This document shows, in pieces, positions 14,976-23,081 of a stretch of 64,000 nucleotides of DNA. The translations under genes were made by a program, and so were the position numbers. Below the pieces are notes generated by a model. The model did not search any database, had not been told where the DNA came from, and was given only the letters and a program-made list of their open reading frames with translations. This DNA is from Shewanella sp. MR-4. Its GTDB lineage: Bacteria > Pseudomonadota > Gammaproteobacteria > Enterobacterales > Shewanellaceae. The stretch is from NCBI RefSeq assembly GCF_000014685.1, contig NC_008321.1:1054001-1118000 (forward strand). The letters run 5' to 3'. Numbering within the stretch: position 1 is the first letter of the stretch; each line of letters begins with the position of its first letter.

Positions 14976-16433
14976 ATGGGACATAAGACGTTATTAAGTG
15001 CTGTACTTTTGACTGCGACCTACGGTGTCGCTACTTTTGCGGTGAATGCTGAATCGCTGTTTACTCCCTTTCCTGACGCCAAATCGCCTGAAGAAAAGCG
15101 CATCCACTTTACGCCCTTTGAACTTATCACCGCAGTGAATGGTGACAAGTTCACTCTGTTGCCTGTATCGGGCAAATTGACTCGACAAAGCGTTGAGTTG
15201 CCAGCGGGGTATAGTCCTGAACATGTGATCAATAACTATTTGGCACAGCTAAAAAAACTGAATGCTGAAGTGCTATTTAGCTGTCAGGCCGCCAGCTGCG
15301 GTGATGGTCAAGCGATGCAAACTCAGCTAAAGCCGCTTAAGAGCGTGAATGCTGACTATCACAGTGCTTACGTGGCGGCAAAACTGAAAGGTTCTCGCGG
15401 TGAGGTTTACGCCAGTATCTATGTCGTCAATCGCGAGGATAGATATACCTATCTGCAGGTCGATATCCTCGATGCTATTCCTGAGCCGCTGGATTTGATC
15501 CAAGCCAATAGTGACTTTTTACAGCAGGCGCCGAAGCAAATTGAGATTAAAGATAGGCGTAGTGACGATGCTCAAGGCGCGACCGATCATCCTTTATTGG
15601 GGCGCATGCCCGGCAGTTATATTACCAGTTACAAACAAACTAACTTTATCCAAGTGCCTGTATTGGTGGGGATCTCGGGCGCCGATTATCAAACCAAATC
15701 GCTGGATGCCAAGCTTACCCAAATAAGTTATCAGATGCCTGAAAGCTATTCGTTGTTTGAAATCAACAGCAATTATGCCGCAGCAGCACAAAAACTGCAG
15801 GCTGAGCGGGTGTTCCACTGTAAAGGCACGGCCTGCGGCGACGATGATAACCTGATCAATGCCATCAAATTAATCAAGGACGATAAAGAGGACGAATGGC
15901 AGGAGTATCAGCTGTTTAAGCTGAGCCACGCCAAGGGAGATGTTTACTTCGATATCTATTCCCAAGGATATTTCGATGGCACACCTGCCGATACTACGCT
16001 TAGGGTAATGGAGCTTTCTACTCTGAAGGATGATCGTGTGGCGATTAACCTCGATGCCCTGACCGATGCGATTAGCCAAACAGGCAAGGCAACATTAGAG
16101 GGATTGCTATTTGATTATGACAGTGAGCGTATGTTACCTGAGTCCAAGCCAGTACTCGAGGTCCTCGCAAGTTATCTTAAGCAGAATCCGACGCTGAGTT
16201 TTTATGTAGTCGGACATACTGATGACAAGGGCGAGCGGAGTTACAATCAAAGCCTGTCGGAGCGCCGCGCCGCAGCAGTGATTAAGCAGTTGAGTGACGG
16301 GTTTAAAATTCCGTCGGCCCAATTAACCGCCCACGGAAACGGGGAGTACAGCCCTGTGGCCAGTAACACTAATGACGCTGGACAAAAGTTGAATCGCAGA
16401 GTGGAGTTAGTGCTTCGTTCCGATAAAAAGTAG
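14976..16433 (+). CDS. OmpA-family protein with two DUF4892-like domains
   Basis: 485 residues. Signal peptide about 1-25 (cleavage near VNA-ES). Two homologous N-terminal modules follow, about 35-165 and 205-340; each has an NNYLAQLKKLNAE/NSNYAAAAQKLQAE type helix, then a cysteine pair with CGD, so an internal duplication is visible. The C-terminal 110 residues are an OmpA-like peptidoglycan-binding domain, with LFDYDS, VGHTDDKG, LSERRAAAV and NRRVELV motifs. Probably periplasmic or outer-membrane-associated and anchored to the cell wall. The function of the duplicated modules is unknown to me. A good terminator follows. Confidence 0.85.
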   Translation: MGHKTLLSAVLLTATYGVATFAVNAESLFTPFPDAKSPEEKRIHFTPFELITAVNGDKFTLLPVSGKLTRQSVELPAGYSPEHVINNYLAQLKKLNAEVLFSCQAASCGDGQAMQTQLKPLKSVNADYHSAYVAAKLKGSRGEVYASIYVVNREDRYTYLQVDILDAIPEPLDLIQANSDFLQQAPKQIEIKDRRSDDAQGATDHPLLGRMPGSYITSYKQTNFIQVPVLVGISGADYQTKSLDAKLTQISYQMPESYSLFEINSNYAAAAQKLQAERVFHCKGTACGDDDNLINAIKLIKDDKEDEWQEYQLFKLSHAKGDVYFDIYSQGYFDGTPADTTLRVMELSTLKDDRVAINLDALTDAISQTGKATLEGLLFDYDSERMLPESKPVLEVLASYLKQNPTLSFYVVGHTDDKGERSYNQSLSERRAAAVIKQLSDGFKIPSAQLTAHGNGEYSPVASNTNDAGQKLNRRVELVLRSDKK

Positions 16434-16472
16434 CTCAACGCATCAGCTTGAAAGGCTATCTTCGTTCCATCT

Positions 16473-16503
16473 AAAACGCCTGAGATGACTCAGGCGTTTT
16501 TAT
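16473..16503 (+). terminator. Intrinsic terminator after the OmpA-like gene
   Basis: AACGCCTGAG and CTCAGGCGTT form a 10-bp stem with an ATGA loop, followed by TTTTTA; the upstream A-run makes it bidirectional-looking. Confidence 0.85.
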
Positions 16504-16595
16504 CTTCATTGGTGTTCATTGGAAGATATTGTTCGCGCAGGCATTTGCCTCAAATCGAGGTTAGCAGCTTGAGGGCATTCGCCATTTGTCTACCA

Positions 16596-17321
16596 CTAAA
16601 TTGCCACAGCGGCTTTAAGCGCTGTAACTTCCTCTGGGCTGAGTGGGCGCATTTCGCCTTCGGCTAAGGAGCCTAGCGTTAATGTCATTAACGCGACGCG
16701 TTGTAAGTCAATCACCTTATAACCTAAGGCGTTGGACATGCGCCGAATTTGGCGATTTAACCCTTGGGTAAGCACAATTTCAAAACTCACATCACTTAAC
16801 CGCGTGACTTGGCAGGGGAGTGTGCGCACCTCTTTATTGCGCACCTCTTTATATTGCACGCCGCAGGCCATTTGCTCGATAAAGGCATCGTTGAAGGGGC
16901 TATCGAGTTGCACATGGTAAGTTTTACTGTGGGCAAAACTAGGGTGCATCAGTTTATGGGTGAGTTCGCCATCGTTGGTGAGCAGCAATAAGCCACGGGA
17001 ATCCTTATCTAATCTGCCCACTGGGTAGAGTCTTGGCGTGGCCGGCAGTAAATGTAGCAAACTGGATTTATCGGCGTCTAACAAACGGCAATCTGTGCCC
17101 ACGGCTTTATTGAAGAGCCAATAGGAAAGCGCTTCGACGCCCGATATGGGCTTTTCATCTAAGCAGAGGCTATCGAGGCATAGGCCGTCAGCATCGACAT
17201 GCACGGCATCGGTATGCTTGGCTATCTTGCCATTGAGGCTGATGCGTCCAGCCTCAATCAAGCGGCAGGCTTCACGGCGTGAACTAATGCCGCATTGGGC
17301 AAGGTATTTGGCGAGACGCAT
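16596..17321 (-). CDS. 23S rRNA pseudouridine synthase, RsuA/RluF-type
   Basis: 241 residues. An S4 RNA-binding domain (about 1-60, MRLAKYLAQCGISSRREA) precedes the pseudouridine synthase fold. The catalytic Asp is in GRLDKDSRGLLLLTND (about 106-121), and QGLNRQIRRM (about 190-199) is the RsuA-family signature. The size and sequence resemble RluF/RluB-type enzymes more than RsuA, but the target uridine cannot be read. The ATG at 17321 begins the S4 domain; the long upstream extension of the frame overlaps the preceding gene and is rejected. It lies 11 bases after the stop of the membrane-protein gene, so both are likely co-transcribed. Confidence 0.88.
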   Translation of the reverse strand: MRLAKYLAQCGISSRREACRLIEAGRISLNGKIAKHTDAVHVDADGLCLDSLCLDEKPISGVEALSYWLFNKAVGTDCRLLDADKSSLLHLLPATPRLYPVGRLDKDSRGLLLLTNDGELTHKLMHPSFAHSKTYHVQLDSPFNDAFIEQMACGVQYKEVRNKEVRTLPCQVTRLSDVSFEIVLTQGLNRQIRRMSNALGYKVIDLQRVALMTLTLGSLAEGEMRPLSPEEVTALKAAVAI

Positions 17322-17332
17322 AAATGACTTAG

Positions 17333-18025
17333 CTAAAACGGGTGATGGACTTGGGCGCGATGATACAGGATTTTGGATAAACGGCGCATGGCAAATGCGA
17401 GGCTTAAGCACCAAATAATATTGAGGTTCGTTTGCAGCCACATATTGGCGGCAACAAAACAGAAGTGATTGCCTGTCTCGCAGGGCGGGAAATCCAGTTG
17501 GCTCCAGTCCAGTTGTAAGCTGAGGCTAATGGCACTGATAAAGCTTAATAAGCTCAAATAAAACAACGGCTTTGGGCAGATTAGTTTAGGCACGATTCCC
17601 GCAATAATCACCAAGGCATGCAGGGTTAGCGTGCTTAACAGATAGCTAGTGGAAACCAGTCTGTGCATGGTTAAAAAGTTAATCGGAAAAATACCCATCA
17701 AAATCACCGAGGTGCCAACCCAGGCGCCGGTGAGCGCAATATATTGGCTAAAGCTGTCGAGCTTAAGTAAGTAGAGCCCAGCCATAGAGATCAACATACA
17801 AATCCCTGCGGCTAATAATCCGAGGTTAAACACATAGGCGAGGGGCGAGTTGATATAGTCACCAAGAAAATCGGCACGCATAAACAGGGCTGCAGTGCCG
17901 ACGACTTGATATTCGGCGTAGAGCGCGATGATAACCCCTGTGGCACTTAGCAGCGCCGCGCCCACAATCAACCAAGTGATCAGGCGATGTAAGTCGTAAA
18001 AGCTGGGTTCATGCTGCGGATTCAT
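17333..18025 (-). CDS. Multi-pass membrane protein (DUF998-like)
   Basis: 230 residues with about six hydrophobic helices (approximately 14-36, 58-82, 92-112, 122-146, 152-172 and 195-215). The layout and motifs such as LGLLAAG and a central GIFP resemble DUF998-type integral membrane proteins, a family of unknown function. Two cysteines lie in a loop near residue 185-192. It is encoded directly before the pseudouridine synthase; no functional link is evident. The family call is tentative. Confidence 0.7.
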   Translation of the reverse strand: MNPQHEPSFYDLHRLITWLIVGAALLSATGVIIALYAEYQVVGTAALFMRADFLGDYINSPLAYVFNLGLLAAGICMLISMAGLYLLKLDSFSQYIALTGAWVGTSVILMGIFPINFLTMHRLVSTSYLLSTLTLHALVIIAGIVPKLICPKPLFYLSLLSFISAISLSLQLDWSQLDFPPCETGNHFCFVAANMWLQTNLNIIWCLSLAFAMRRLSKILYHRAQVHHPF

Positions 18026-18160
18026 ATTTTTATGGATGCATTTTGGGGTGAATGGCTATGGCGTAAATTAAGGTTAATACCGCGCAAATAACCCGCTGTA
18101 ACTTGCCTTAATCCGAAACTGATGGCAAGTCCTTGAGCTAATTTGAACCTTAGGCAGATA

Positions 18161-18190
18161 AAAACAAAGGGAGCGAATGGCTCCCTTTGT
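18161..18190 (-). terminator. Intrinsic terminator after metT
   Basis: GCTCCCTTTGT/ACAAAGGGAGC, an 11-bp perfect stem with a 5-base loop (18164-18190); on the minus strand it is followed by a T-run at 18164-18161. Confidence 0.85.
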
Positions 18191-18211
18191 GTTATCGACA
18201 GTCGAATAAGA

Positions 18212-19549
18212 TTAGTGGCGCTTACGGAAAATCACAATCGCAATCGCGACAGCTGCTAGGATCATGCAGTACCAAGCGTGGGAGACGGCCGCCAGCGGTG
18301 TGATGCTAAAGGTTGAAGCAATCAGCAGTGCTTGGGCGCCATAGGGAATTAACCCTTGAATAATACAGGCAAAAATATCGAGTACACTGGCCGCGCGCTT
18401 AGGGCTAACACCGTGTTTTTCTGCCAGATCTTTAGCAATATCACCGGTCACAACGATAGACACTGTGTTGTTAGCAACGCAGCTGTTGGTGACGGCCACA
18501 ATCCCTGCCATGCCTAATTCGGCCGCGCGGCATGAGGCTTCACCTTGAGCTTTTGAGAAACGGGTGATGAGCTTTTCAATCTGCTTGCTTACAAAGGCTA
18601 GACCACCTTGTTGCTGCATCAGCGCGGCTAAACCACCGACTAGCATCGACAGGATGAAGATTTCCTGCATATTGCTAAAGCCCGCGTAGATATCCTTACC
18701 AAATTGGATAACGCCATAGTCCATGGTCAGGAATCCCGCCGTGCCCGCCAGCAGAATGCCTAAGGTCAAGACGACAAACACGTTTAACCCTGCGACCGCC
18801 AATACCAGAATCGTCAGGTAAGGAATTACCTTAATAAAGTCAATTTCTTGAGCGGCTAGATCGGCTTGGCCTTGGCCTGCAATCACAAAGGCGATAAAGG
18901 TCAGTAGTGAAGCCGGGATAGCAAAAATCAGGTTCTCACGGAATTTATCTTTCATATCACAGCCTTGAGTACGAGTGGCAGCAATAGTGGTATCCGAAAT
19001 AATCGAGAGGTTATCGCCAAACAGTGCGCCAGACATCACAGCGCCCGCCATCAAGGCATAATCAATTTGTGCCTGATCGGCAACGCCTAAGGCGATAGGT
19101 GCCACTGCGGCAATAGTGCCCATTGAGGTACCCATTGCGGTGGCAATAAAGGCGGCAATCACAAAAAAGCCAGGCAGTAATAGGTTTGAAGGAATAAGTG
19201 ATAAACCTAAGGCGACAGTCGCATCGACACCGCCTGTGGCTTTCGCTACCGCAGCAAAACCGCCAGCCAACAAGTAAATCAAACACATAGCAATAATATT
19301 GCTGTGGCCAATACCGCCGATAAAGGTATCAATCGCTTGATTGAGTTTTTGTTTTGATAATACCAAGGCCAGAATAATGGCTGGCAGAATGGCAATCACA
19401 CTCGGTAATTGATAGAAGGCAAAGTCCACACCTTGACTTTGGAAATAGACGCCTGCGCCAATAAACAGACTTAGAAAAACGAATAAGGGTAACAGGGCAA
19501 TAAAAGATGCCGGGCTACTCGGTGCAGTGGTTTGGGCTGATTGACTCAA
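18212..19549 (-). CDS. metT: NhaC-superfamily transporter, probable methionine transporter MetT
   Basis: 445 residues, about 11-12 transmembrane helices, member of the Na+/H+ antiporter NhaC superfamily. Conserved segments include GALFGDNLSIISDTTIAA (about 172-189), a typical ion/substrate motif of the superfamily, and NSCVANNTVSIV (about 355-366). The decisive clue is a MetJ-type operator (AGACGTCTAGATGTTT) about 140 bases before the start. Comparative genomics has proposed NhaC-type MetT proteins as sodium-dependent methionine transporters under methionine regulators, so methionine uptake is a better guess than proton antiport. This is family knowledge plus inference; transport was not shown here. 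Confidence 0.8.
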   Translation of the reverse strand: MSQSAQTTAPSSPASFIALLPLFVFLSLFIGAGVYFQSQGVDFAFYQLPSVIAILPAIILALVLSKQKLNQAIDTFIGGIGHSNIIAMCLIYLLAGGFAAVAKATGGVDATVALGLSLIPSNLLLPGFFVIAAFIATAMGTSMGTIAAVAPIALGVADQAQIDYALMAGAVMSGALFGDNLSIISDTTIAATRTQGCDMKDKFRENLIFAIPASLLTFIAFVIAGQGQADLAAQEIDFIKVIPYLTILVLAVAGLNVFVVLTLGILLAGTAGFLTMDYGVIQFGKDIYAGFSNMQEIFILSMLVGGLAALMQQQGGLAFVSKQIEKLITRFSKAQGEASCRAAELGMAGIVAVTNSCVANNTVSIVVTGDIAKDLAEKHGVSPKRAASVLDIFACIIQGLIPYGAQALLIASTFSITPLAAVSHAWYCMILAAVAIAIVIFRKRH

Positions 19550-19685
19550 TGTAATTTCTCTTTTACTCGGCGGGTTGTCCGCGTGATCCTTGGCAGTCGA
19601 ACTCGCTTAAAATCTATGCCGCTTTGGCATCATATCCTAGCAACTTGGTGCCAAGCATATTGGATTGCCATTTTACTGTCAATCT

Positions 19686-19701
19686 AGACGTCTAGATGTT
19701 T
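19686..19701 (-). promoter_or_regulatory. MetJ operator (two tandem met boxes) before metT
   Basis: AGACGTCT (19686-19693) is a perfect met box and is directly followed by AGATGTTT (19694-19701), a five-of-eight match in the same 8-bp register. Tandem 8-mers are how MetJ dimers bind cooperatively. The next 8 bases to the left also end in TCT. It lies 137 bases before metT and predicts repression by SAM-bound MetJ. Confidence 0.75.
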
Positions 19702-20014
19702 TTACTTCCGTTGTGATCTGTTCGTTAAAAAGAGGTTTAAATCGTGGTTTTTACTCAGTTTAGACCTTATTTATCAGCTGGTTAATTAGCGCTATTTTGT
19801 TGTCCCTACGCAATGAGTGAACATTGTATTTGTGTGAGTAGGTTGGCTGTGAGCCGATTCAAGGCTGTGGTGAGTATAGTCATTGAGCAGAAATGCGCGA
19901 TGACCTGAGCAGATTGAATTGCATAGCAAAAAAATATTAATTGAATATTAATTTGTAACATCATGTTTTAAATGAAATATCCTTATTATTTGGTACTTTA
20001 TCTGATAAAACACT

Positions 20015-20033
20015 AATGATAATGATTTGCGTT
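20015..20033 (+). promoter_or_regulatory. Fur box before the flavin electron-transfer operon
   Basis: AATGATAATGATTTGCGTT matches the 19-bp Fur consensus (AATGATAATnATTATCATT) perfectly in the left half and at six of nine positions in the right half. It lies 65 bases before the first gene, where binding would block the promoter when iron is plentiful. Confidence 0.6.
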
Positions 20034-20097
20034 GTTTTTGTTGCTCTACTAGAATCGCCTCCAAATTATGTTAATAACTCTTTGGAGCTTTGTTTAA

Positions 20098-21006
20098 ATG
20101 CGCACATCTTCTCGTCATCGCCTGAGTGTCGTCGCTGCCTCTGTGCTAACACTCGGTATCTGCCACACTGCCACTGCGGGTGAAGATTTATTTGGTTATG
20201 TCAAAGGCGCTGAGGCTATGCCTAAAGAAGCCATTGAACTCTATCAAAAAGTGACGTTGCGTAACGACAAAGGCCAAGGCACTTACCGTGGCATTAATTA
20301 CGAAACTGAGCTGGAATACGGTGTGACCGATAAGTTTGCGGTATCGGGTTCGGCTAAGTTTATGTCTTTAGATACTAGCGGCTTAATCATCGATGGTTAC
20401 CTGCCGAAAGAGAAAAACATTGGTTTTGCCACCTCTGGCGCTGAAGTCGGCTTAAGCTACATGTTTTTAAGCCCTGCCAAGGATGATATTGGTCTGTCTA
20501 TGACCGCCTCTTTAGACTATGACTGGATTGATGTGCACTCTGGTCAAGACAAAGACACCCTGTCACTCGATTTAGGCTTACAGACTCAAAAGTACATGCT
20601 CGAAGGTGAGTTAATTTGGGTTGGCAACCTTGGCATGGAATCGACCTATGCCGACCGTGCGCCAATTGCCAATTTGCCTGAAGACTTTGACTGGTCAACC
20701 GACCCTGAGATGGAACTGGAGCTGAAAATGGGCACTGGCCTGAGCTACCGTTTCGCGCCTAACTGGTTTATCAGTGCCGAAGTGTTATTCGAAACCGAAT
20801 TTGAGACTGAGATTGGTCAAGAGCGTTGGTCATTCTTCGCCGGCCCTTCATTGCATTACGGTAGCGCCGATTGGTGGGCGACTCTCACTTGGTTGCCCCA
20901 GTTAAGTGGTGGCGGTGAGCAGTACGAAGGTCAAAAGGACACCAGTCTGCATCTGATTGAAAAAACAGAACAAGAAGTCAGATTAAAAGTGGCATTTAAC
21001 TTCTAA
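20098..21006 (+). CDS. Outer membrane beta-barrel protein (DUF6662-like), iron-regulated by inference
   Basis: 302 residues. Signal peptide about 1-27 (cleavage after TATA-GE). The mature protein starts with DLFGYVKGAE and continues with alternating amphipathic strands (LELKMGTGLSYRF, WFISAEVLFETEF), ending in KVAFNF with a C-terminal Phe, so it is a predicted outer membrane barrel of roughly 12-14 strands. The family seems to be one of unknown function; I label it tentatively. It is the first gene after a Fur box and is followed by a periplasmic flavin protein, an ApbE-type transferase and a membrane protein with paired histidines, suggesting a role in iron uptake or surface redox chemistry. 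Confidence 0.72.
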   Translation: MRTSSRHRLSVVAASVLTLGICHTATAGEDLFGYVKGAEAMPKEAIELYQKVTLRNDKGQGTYRGINYETELEYGVTDKFAVSGSAKFMSLDTSGLIIDGYLPKEKNIGFATSGAEVGLSYMFLSPAKDDIGLSMTASLDYDWIDVHSGQDKDTLSLDLGLQTQKYMLEGELIWVGNLGMESTYADRAPIANLPEDFDWSTDPEMELELKMGTGLSYRFAPNWFISAEVLFETEFETEIGQERWSFFAGPSLHYGSADWWATLTWLPQLSGGGEQYEGQKDTSLHLIEKTEQEVRLKVAFNF

Positions 21007-21085
21007 TTTGTATTTTACTCATAGGCAGAGCAGCGTGGCTCTGCCTGCGGTGAATCAAGCTTTTGCTTTAACACTAGGTATTTAA

Positions 21086-21637
21086 ATGGCGCATACATAT
21101 CTGAATAGCTTGTGGTTTATGCCAATGGTCGTCGTGGCCGCCCCTGCATTTTCTGCGGATTATTTAACCGTGGCCCAAGCGCAGGCGTTGATTTTTGATA
21201 AGGCAGCGGTATTTAGTGAGCGTCCAACCTTACTGAGCTCCGATGCGAAAGATCAGATCAAAGATTTATCGGGCGTTCGCCAACGCCAAGATCAGCAACC
21301 TATCTGGAAAGTTGAAAAGGACGGTCAGTTTCTCGGTTGGTTTGTGGTGGATGATGTTGTCGGTAAACATGAGTATATTACCTACGCTATCGGCATTAGT
21401 CCGCAGGGCGAAGTGCTTGGGTTAGAGGTGCTCAGTTATCGTGAAACCCACGGCGGCCAAGTGCGTGAAGCGAGTTGGCGCGATCAGTTCCACGGTAAAA
21501 CCCTCAAAGATCCCTTTAAACTCGATGAAGATGTCAGCAATATTAGCGGTGCCACATTAAGTTGCCGTAATTTACTCGATGGCGTAAAACGGTTACTTGT
21601 TATCCATCAACTCTTTTTGTCGCAGTCAGTCGCATAG
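21086..21637 (+). CDS. Periplasmic FMN-binding domain protein
   Basis: 183 residues. Signal peptide about 1-24 (cleavage after FSA-DY). The FMN_bind domain contains GGQVREASWRDQF (about 123-135) and the flavinylation motif SGAT (154-157), where FMN is attached to the Thr by a phosphoester bond, as in NqrC. It is a probable soluble one-flavin electron carrier in the periplasm. Its stop overlaps the GTG start of the ApbE-type flavin transferase, so enzyme and substrate are made together. Position 2 in the Fur-preceded operon. Confidence 0.88.
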   Translation: MAHTYLNSLWFMPMVVVAAPAFSADYLTVAQAQALIFDKAAVFSERPTLLSSDAKDQIKDLSGVRQRQDQQPIWKVEKDGQFLGWFVVDDVVGKHEYITYAIGISPQGEVLGLEVLSYRETHGGQVREASWRDQFHGKTLKDPFKLDEDVSNISGATLSCRNLLDGVKRLLVIHQLFLSQSVA

Positions 21638-22485
21638 TGATACGTAGAGCCAAACCCTTACTCGGCACCTTAGTCGAAATTGCCGCTGAGTCCGTTGTCG
21701 AGCACAATGCTCATCCTTCACTGGATGAGTCAGCCCTTCAAGCCGCTATAACAGCGGCTTTTTCGCGTGTGGCCCATATTGGTCGCTTACTCAGTTTTCA
21801 CCAGCAGGATAGTGAGCTTAATCTACTGAATCGCCAGCCGGGGCAGTGGATATCCTTAAGTTCTGATAGCCTGAGGGTGTTGAAGCTTGCCAAGTGGTTT
21901 GGCCGGGCCAGTGACAACCTTTTCAACTGCACAGTGGGTGGCGAGATGATGTCCCGCGGCGCCTTACCTGCTTATCTCGGGATGCCGCTGCTGTTGCAGG
22001 GAGATTGGCGAGATATTGAAATCCAAGCGGATAAAGCCAGATTGGCTCGCCCACTGATTTTGACCTTAGATGGCATAGCTAAAGGTTATGCGGTCGATAT
22101 GGCGGTCACTGAATTGCGACGGGCTGGCGTGTGCGGTGGCTGGGTGAATGCGGGTGGCGATTTAAAAGTGTTTGGTAGCGCTTCATTAAATGTGCTGTGC
22201 CGTGGTCCGAACGGATTGAGTCAAAAGATCAACGTCAGTAATACCGCCCTTGCCAGCTCGCGGGTTTCCCAGCATTTAAGCCATGATTACCCCGCATTAT
22301 TGTTACCAACGGGCAATTTAGACGAGCAACAGTGTGCCAGCGACCAAGAAAGGGTTGTGAGTGTGCGCGCACCGTTTGCCTGGCGCGCCGATGCGTTAAC
22401 CAAGGTAGCGGGTTACCTTGACGATGCCACTGCCGCCGCAAAAATTCAGCAGTTGGGTGGCGATTTAGTCAACTTCGCACCCTAA
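21637..22485 (+). CDS. ApbE-family FAD:protein FMN transferase
   Basis: 282 residues, shorter than the usual 310-350. The start is a GTG sharing one base with the stop of the preceding gene. It begins with RRAKPLLGTLVEI, a typical ApbE N-terminus; LDGIAKGYAVDMA (about 147-159) is the diagnostic metal/FAD motif, GWVNAGGDLKVFG follows near 167, and RADALTKV near 251 is the C-terminal metal site. There is no obvious signal peptide or lipobox, which is unusual for an ApbE whose target is periplasmic. Its likely substrate is the SGAT motif of the neighbouring protein. A second, lipoprotein ApbE serves NQR at 45975. Confidence 0.88.
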   Translation: MIRRAKPLLGTLVEIAAESVVEHNAHPSLDESALQAAITAAFSRVAHIGRLLSFHQQDSELNLLNRQPGQWISLSSDSLRVLKLAKWFGRASDNLFNCTVGGEMMSRGALPAYLGMPLLLQGDWRDIEIQADKARLARPLILTLDGIAKGYAVDMAVTELRRAGVCGGWVNAGGDLKVFGSASLNVLCRGPNGLSQKINVSNTALASSRVSQHLSHDYPALLLPTGNLDEQQCASDQERVVSVRAPFAWRADALTKVAGYLDDATAAAKIQQLGGDLVNFAP

Positions 22486-22540
22486 GATTTGTCGATAACG
22501 CTTTCATCACTCTTGAGTATTTTTGACGATATAAATAAAA

Positions 22541-23008
22541 ATGAAAAAATTAAGTGGTTATCCCAATTGGTTTTTCTGGTTGATCATCCTTGCCATCACA
22601 GTAACAGGCCTTACGGGCGTATTTATGCTGCCTTGGGTGATGGAGTTTAAGTTGCAGTGGGATGTGGATTTTGGCCTGAGTGGGGATCTGCGCTTACCCG
22701 CAGTTGTGATGCATGTGCTGCTAGGCTGGCTGATGCTCATGTTGCTCGGCGCACTGTGGCATAGCCATATCCGTGCAGGCTGGCGTAAAAAACTTAACCA
22801 TAAGAGTGGATTAGTGATATCACTCAGTCTGTTGGCATTAGCGTTAACGGGCGTTGGCTTGTATTACTTAAGCTCAGAATCGGCGCAGTTGGCCGCGAGT
22901 TTATTACACACCTTTTTAGGGCTATTACTCTGTGGCGGCTTTGGCTGGCATTACTGGCACGGCCGGCAAATACGGCAGCAAACCTTAACGCGACAACGTA
23001 TCCTCTAA
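22541..23008 (+). CDS. Four-helix membrane protein with paired histidines, probable b-type cytochrome
   Basis: 155 residues and four transmembrane helices (about 10-32, 52-76, 88-110, 118-140). Helix 2 contains His58 and His74, helix 4 contains His123 and His137 with His140 nearby, giving two His pairs at opposite membrane faces. This is the layout of diheme b cytochromes such as the DUF4405/PepSY-associated and ferric-reductase-like proteins; heme binding is inferred, not shown. As the last gene of the Fur-preceded operon it would pass electrons from the quinone pool or cytoplasm to the periplasmic flavoprotein. Confidence 0.7.
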   Translation: MKKLSGYPNWFFWLIILAITVTGLTGVFMLPWVMEFKLQWDVDFGLSGDLRLPAVVMHVLLGWLMLMLLGALWHSHIRAGWRKKLNHKSGLVISLSLLALALTGVGLYYLSSESAQLAASLLHTFLGLLLCGGFGWHYWHGRQIRQQTLTRQRIL

Positions 23009-23040
23009 CAGATAAAAAAGAGTCTTTTTTATCTGTCTTT
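23009..23040 (+). terminator. Intrinsic terminator of the flavin operon
   Basis: CAGATAAAAAAGA pairs with TCTTTTTTATCTG (23023-23035), closing within a few bases of the operon's last stop codon and followed by TCTTT. Confidence 0.75.
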
Positions 23041-23081
23041 GAGTAACGCTAAGTTAGGGACATCTGGGCGCGTTACTCTCC

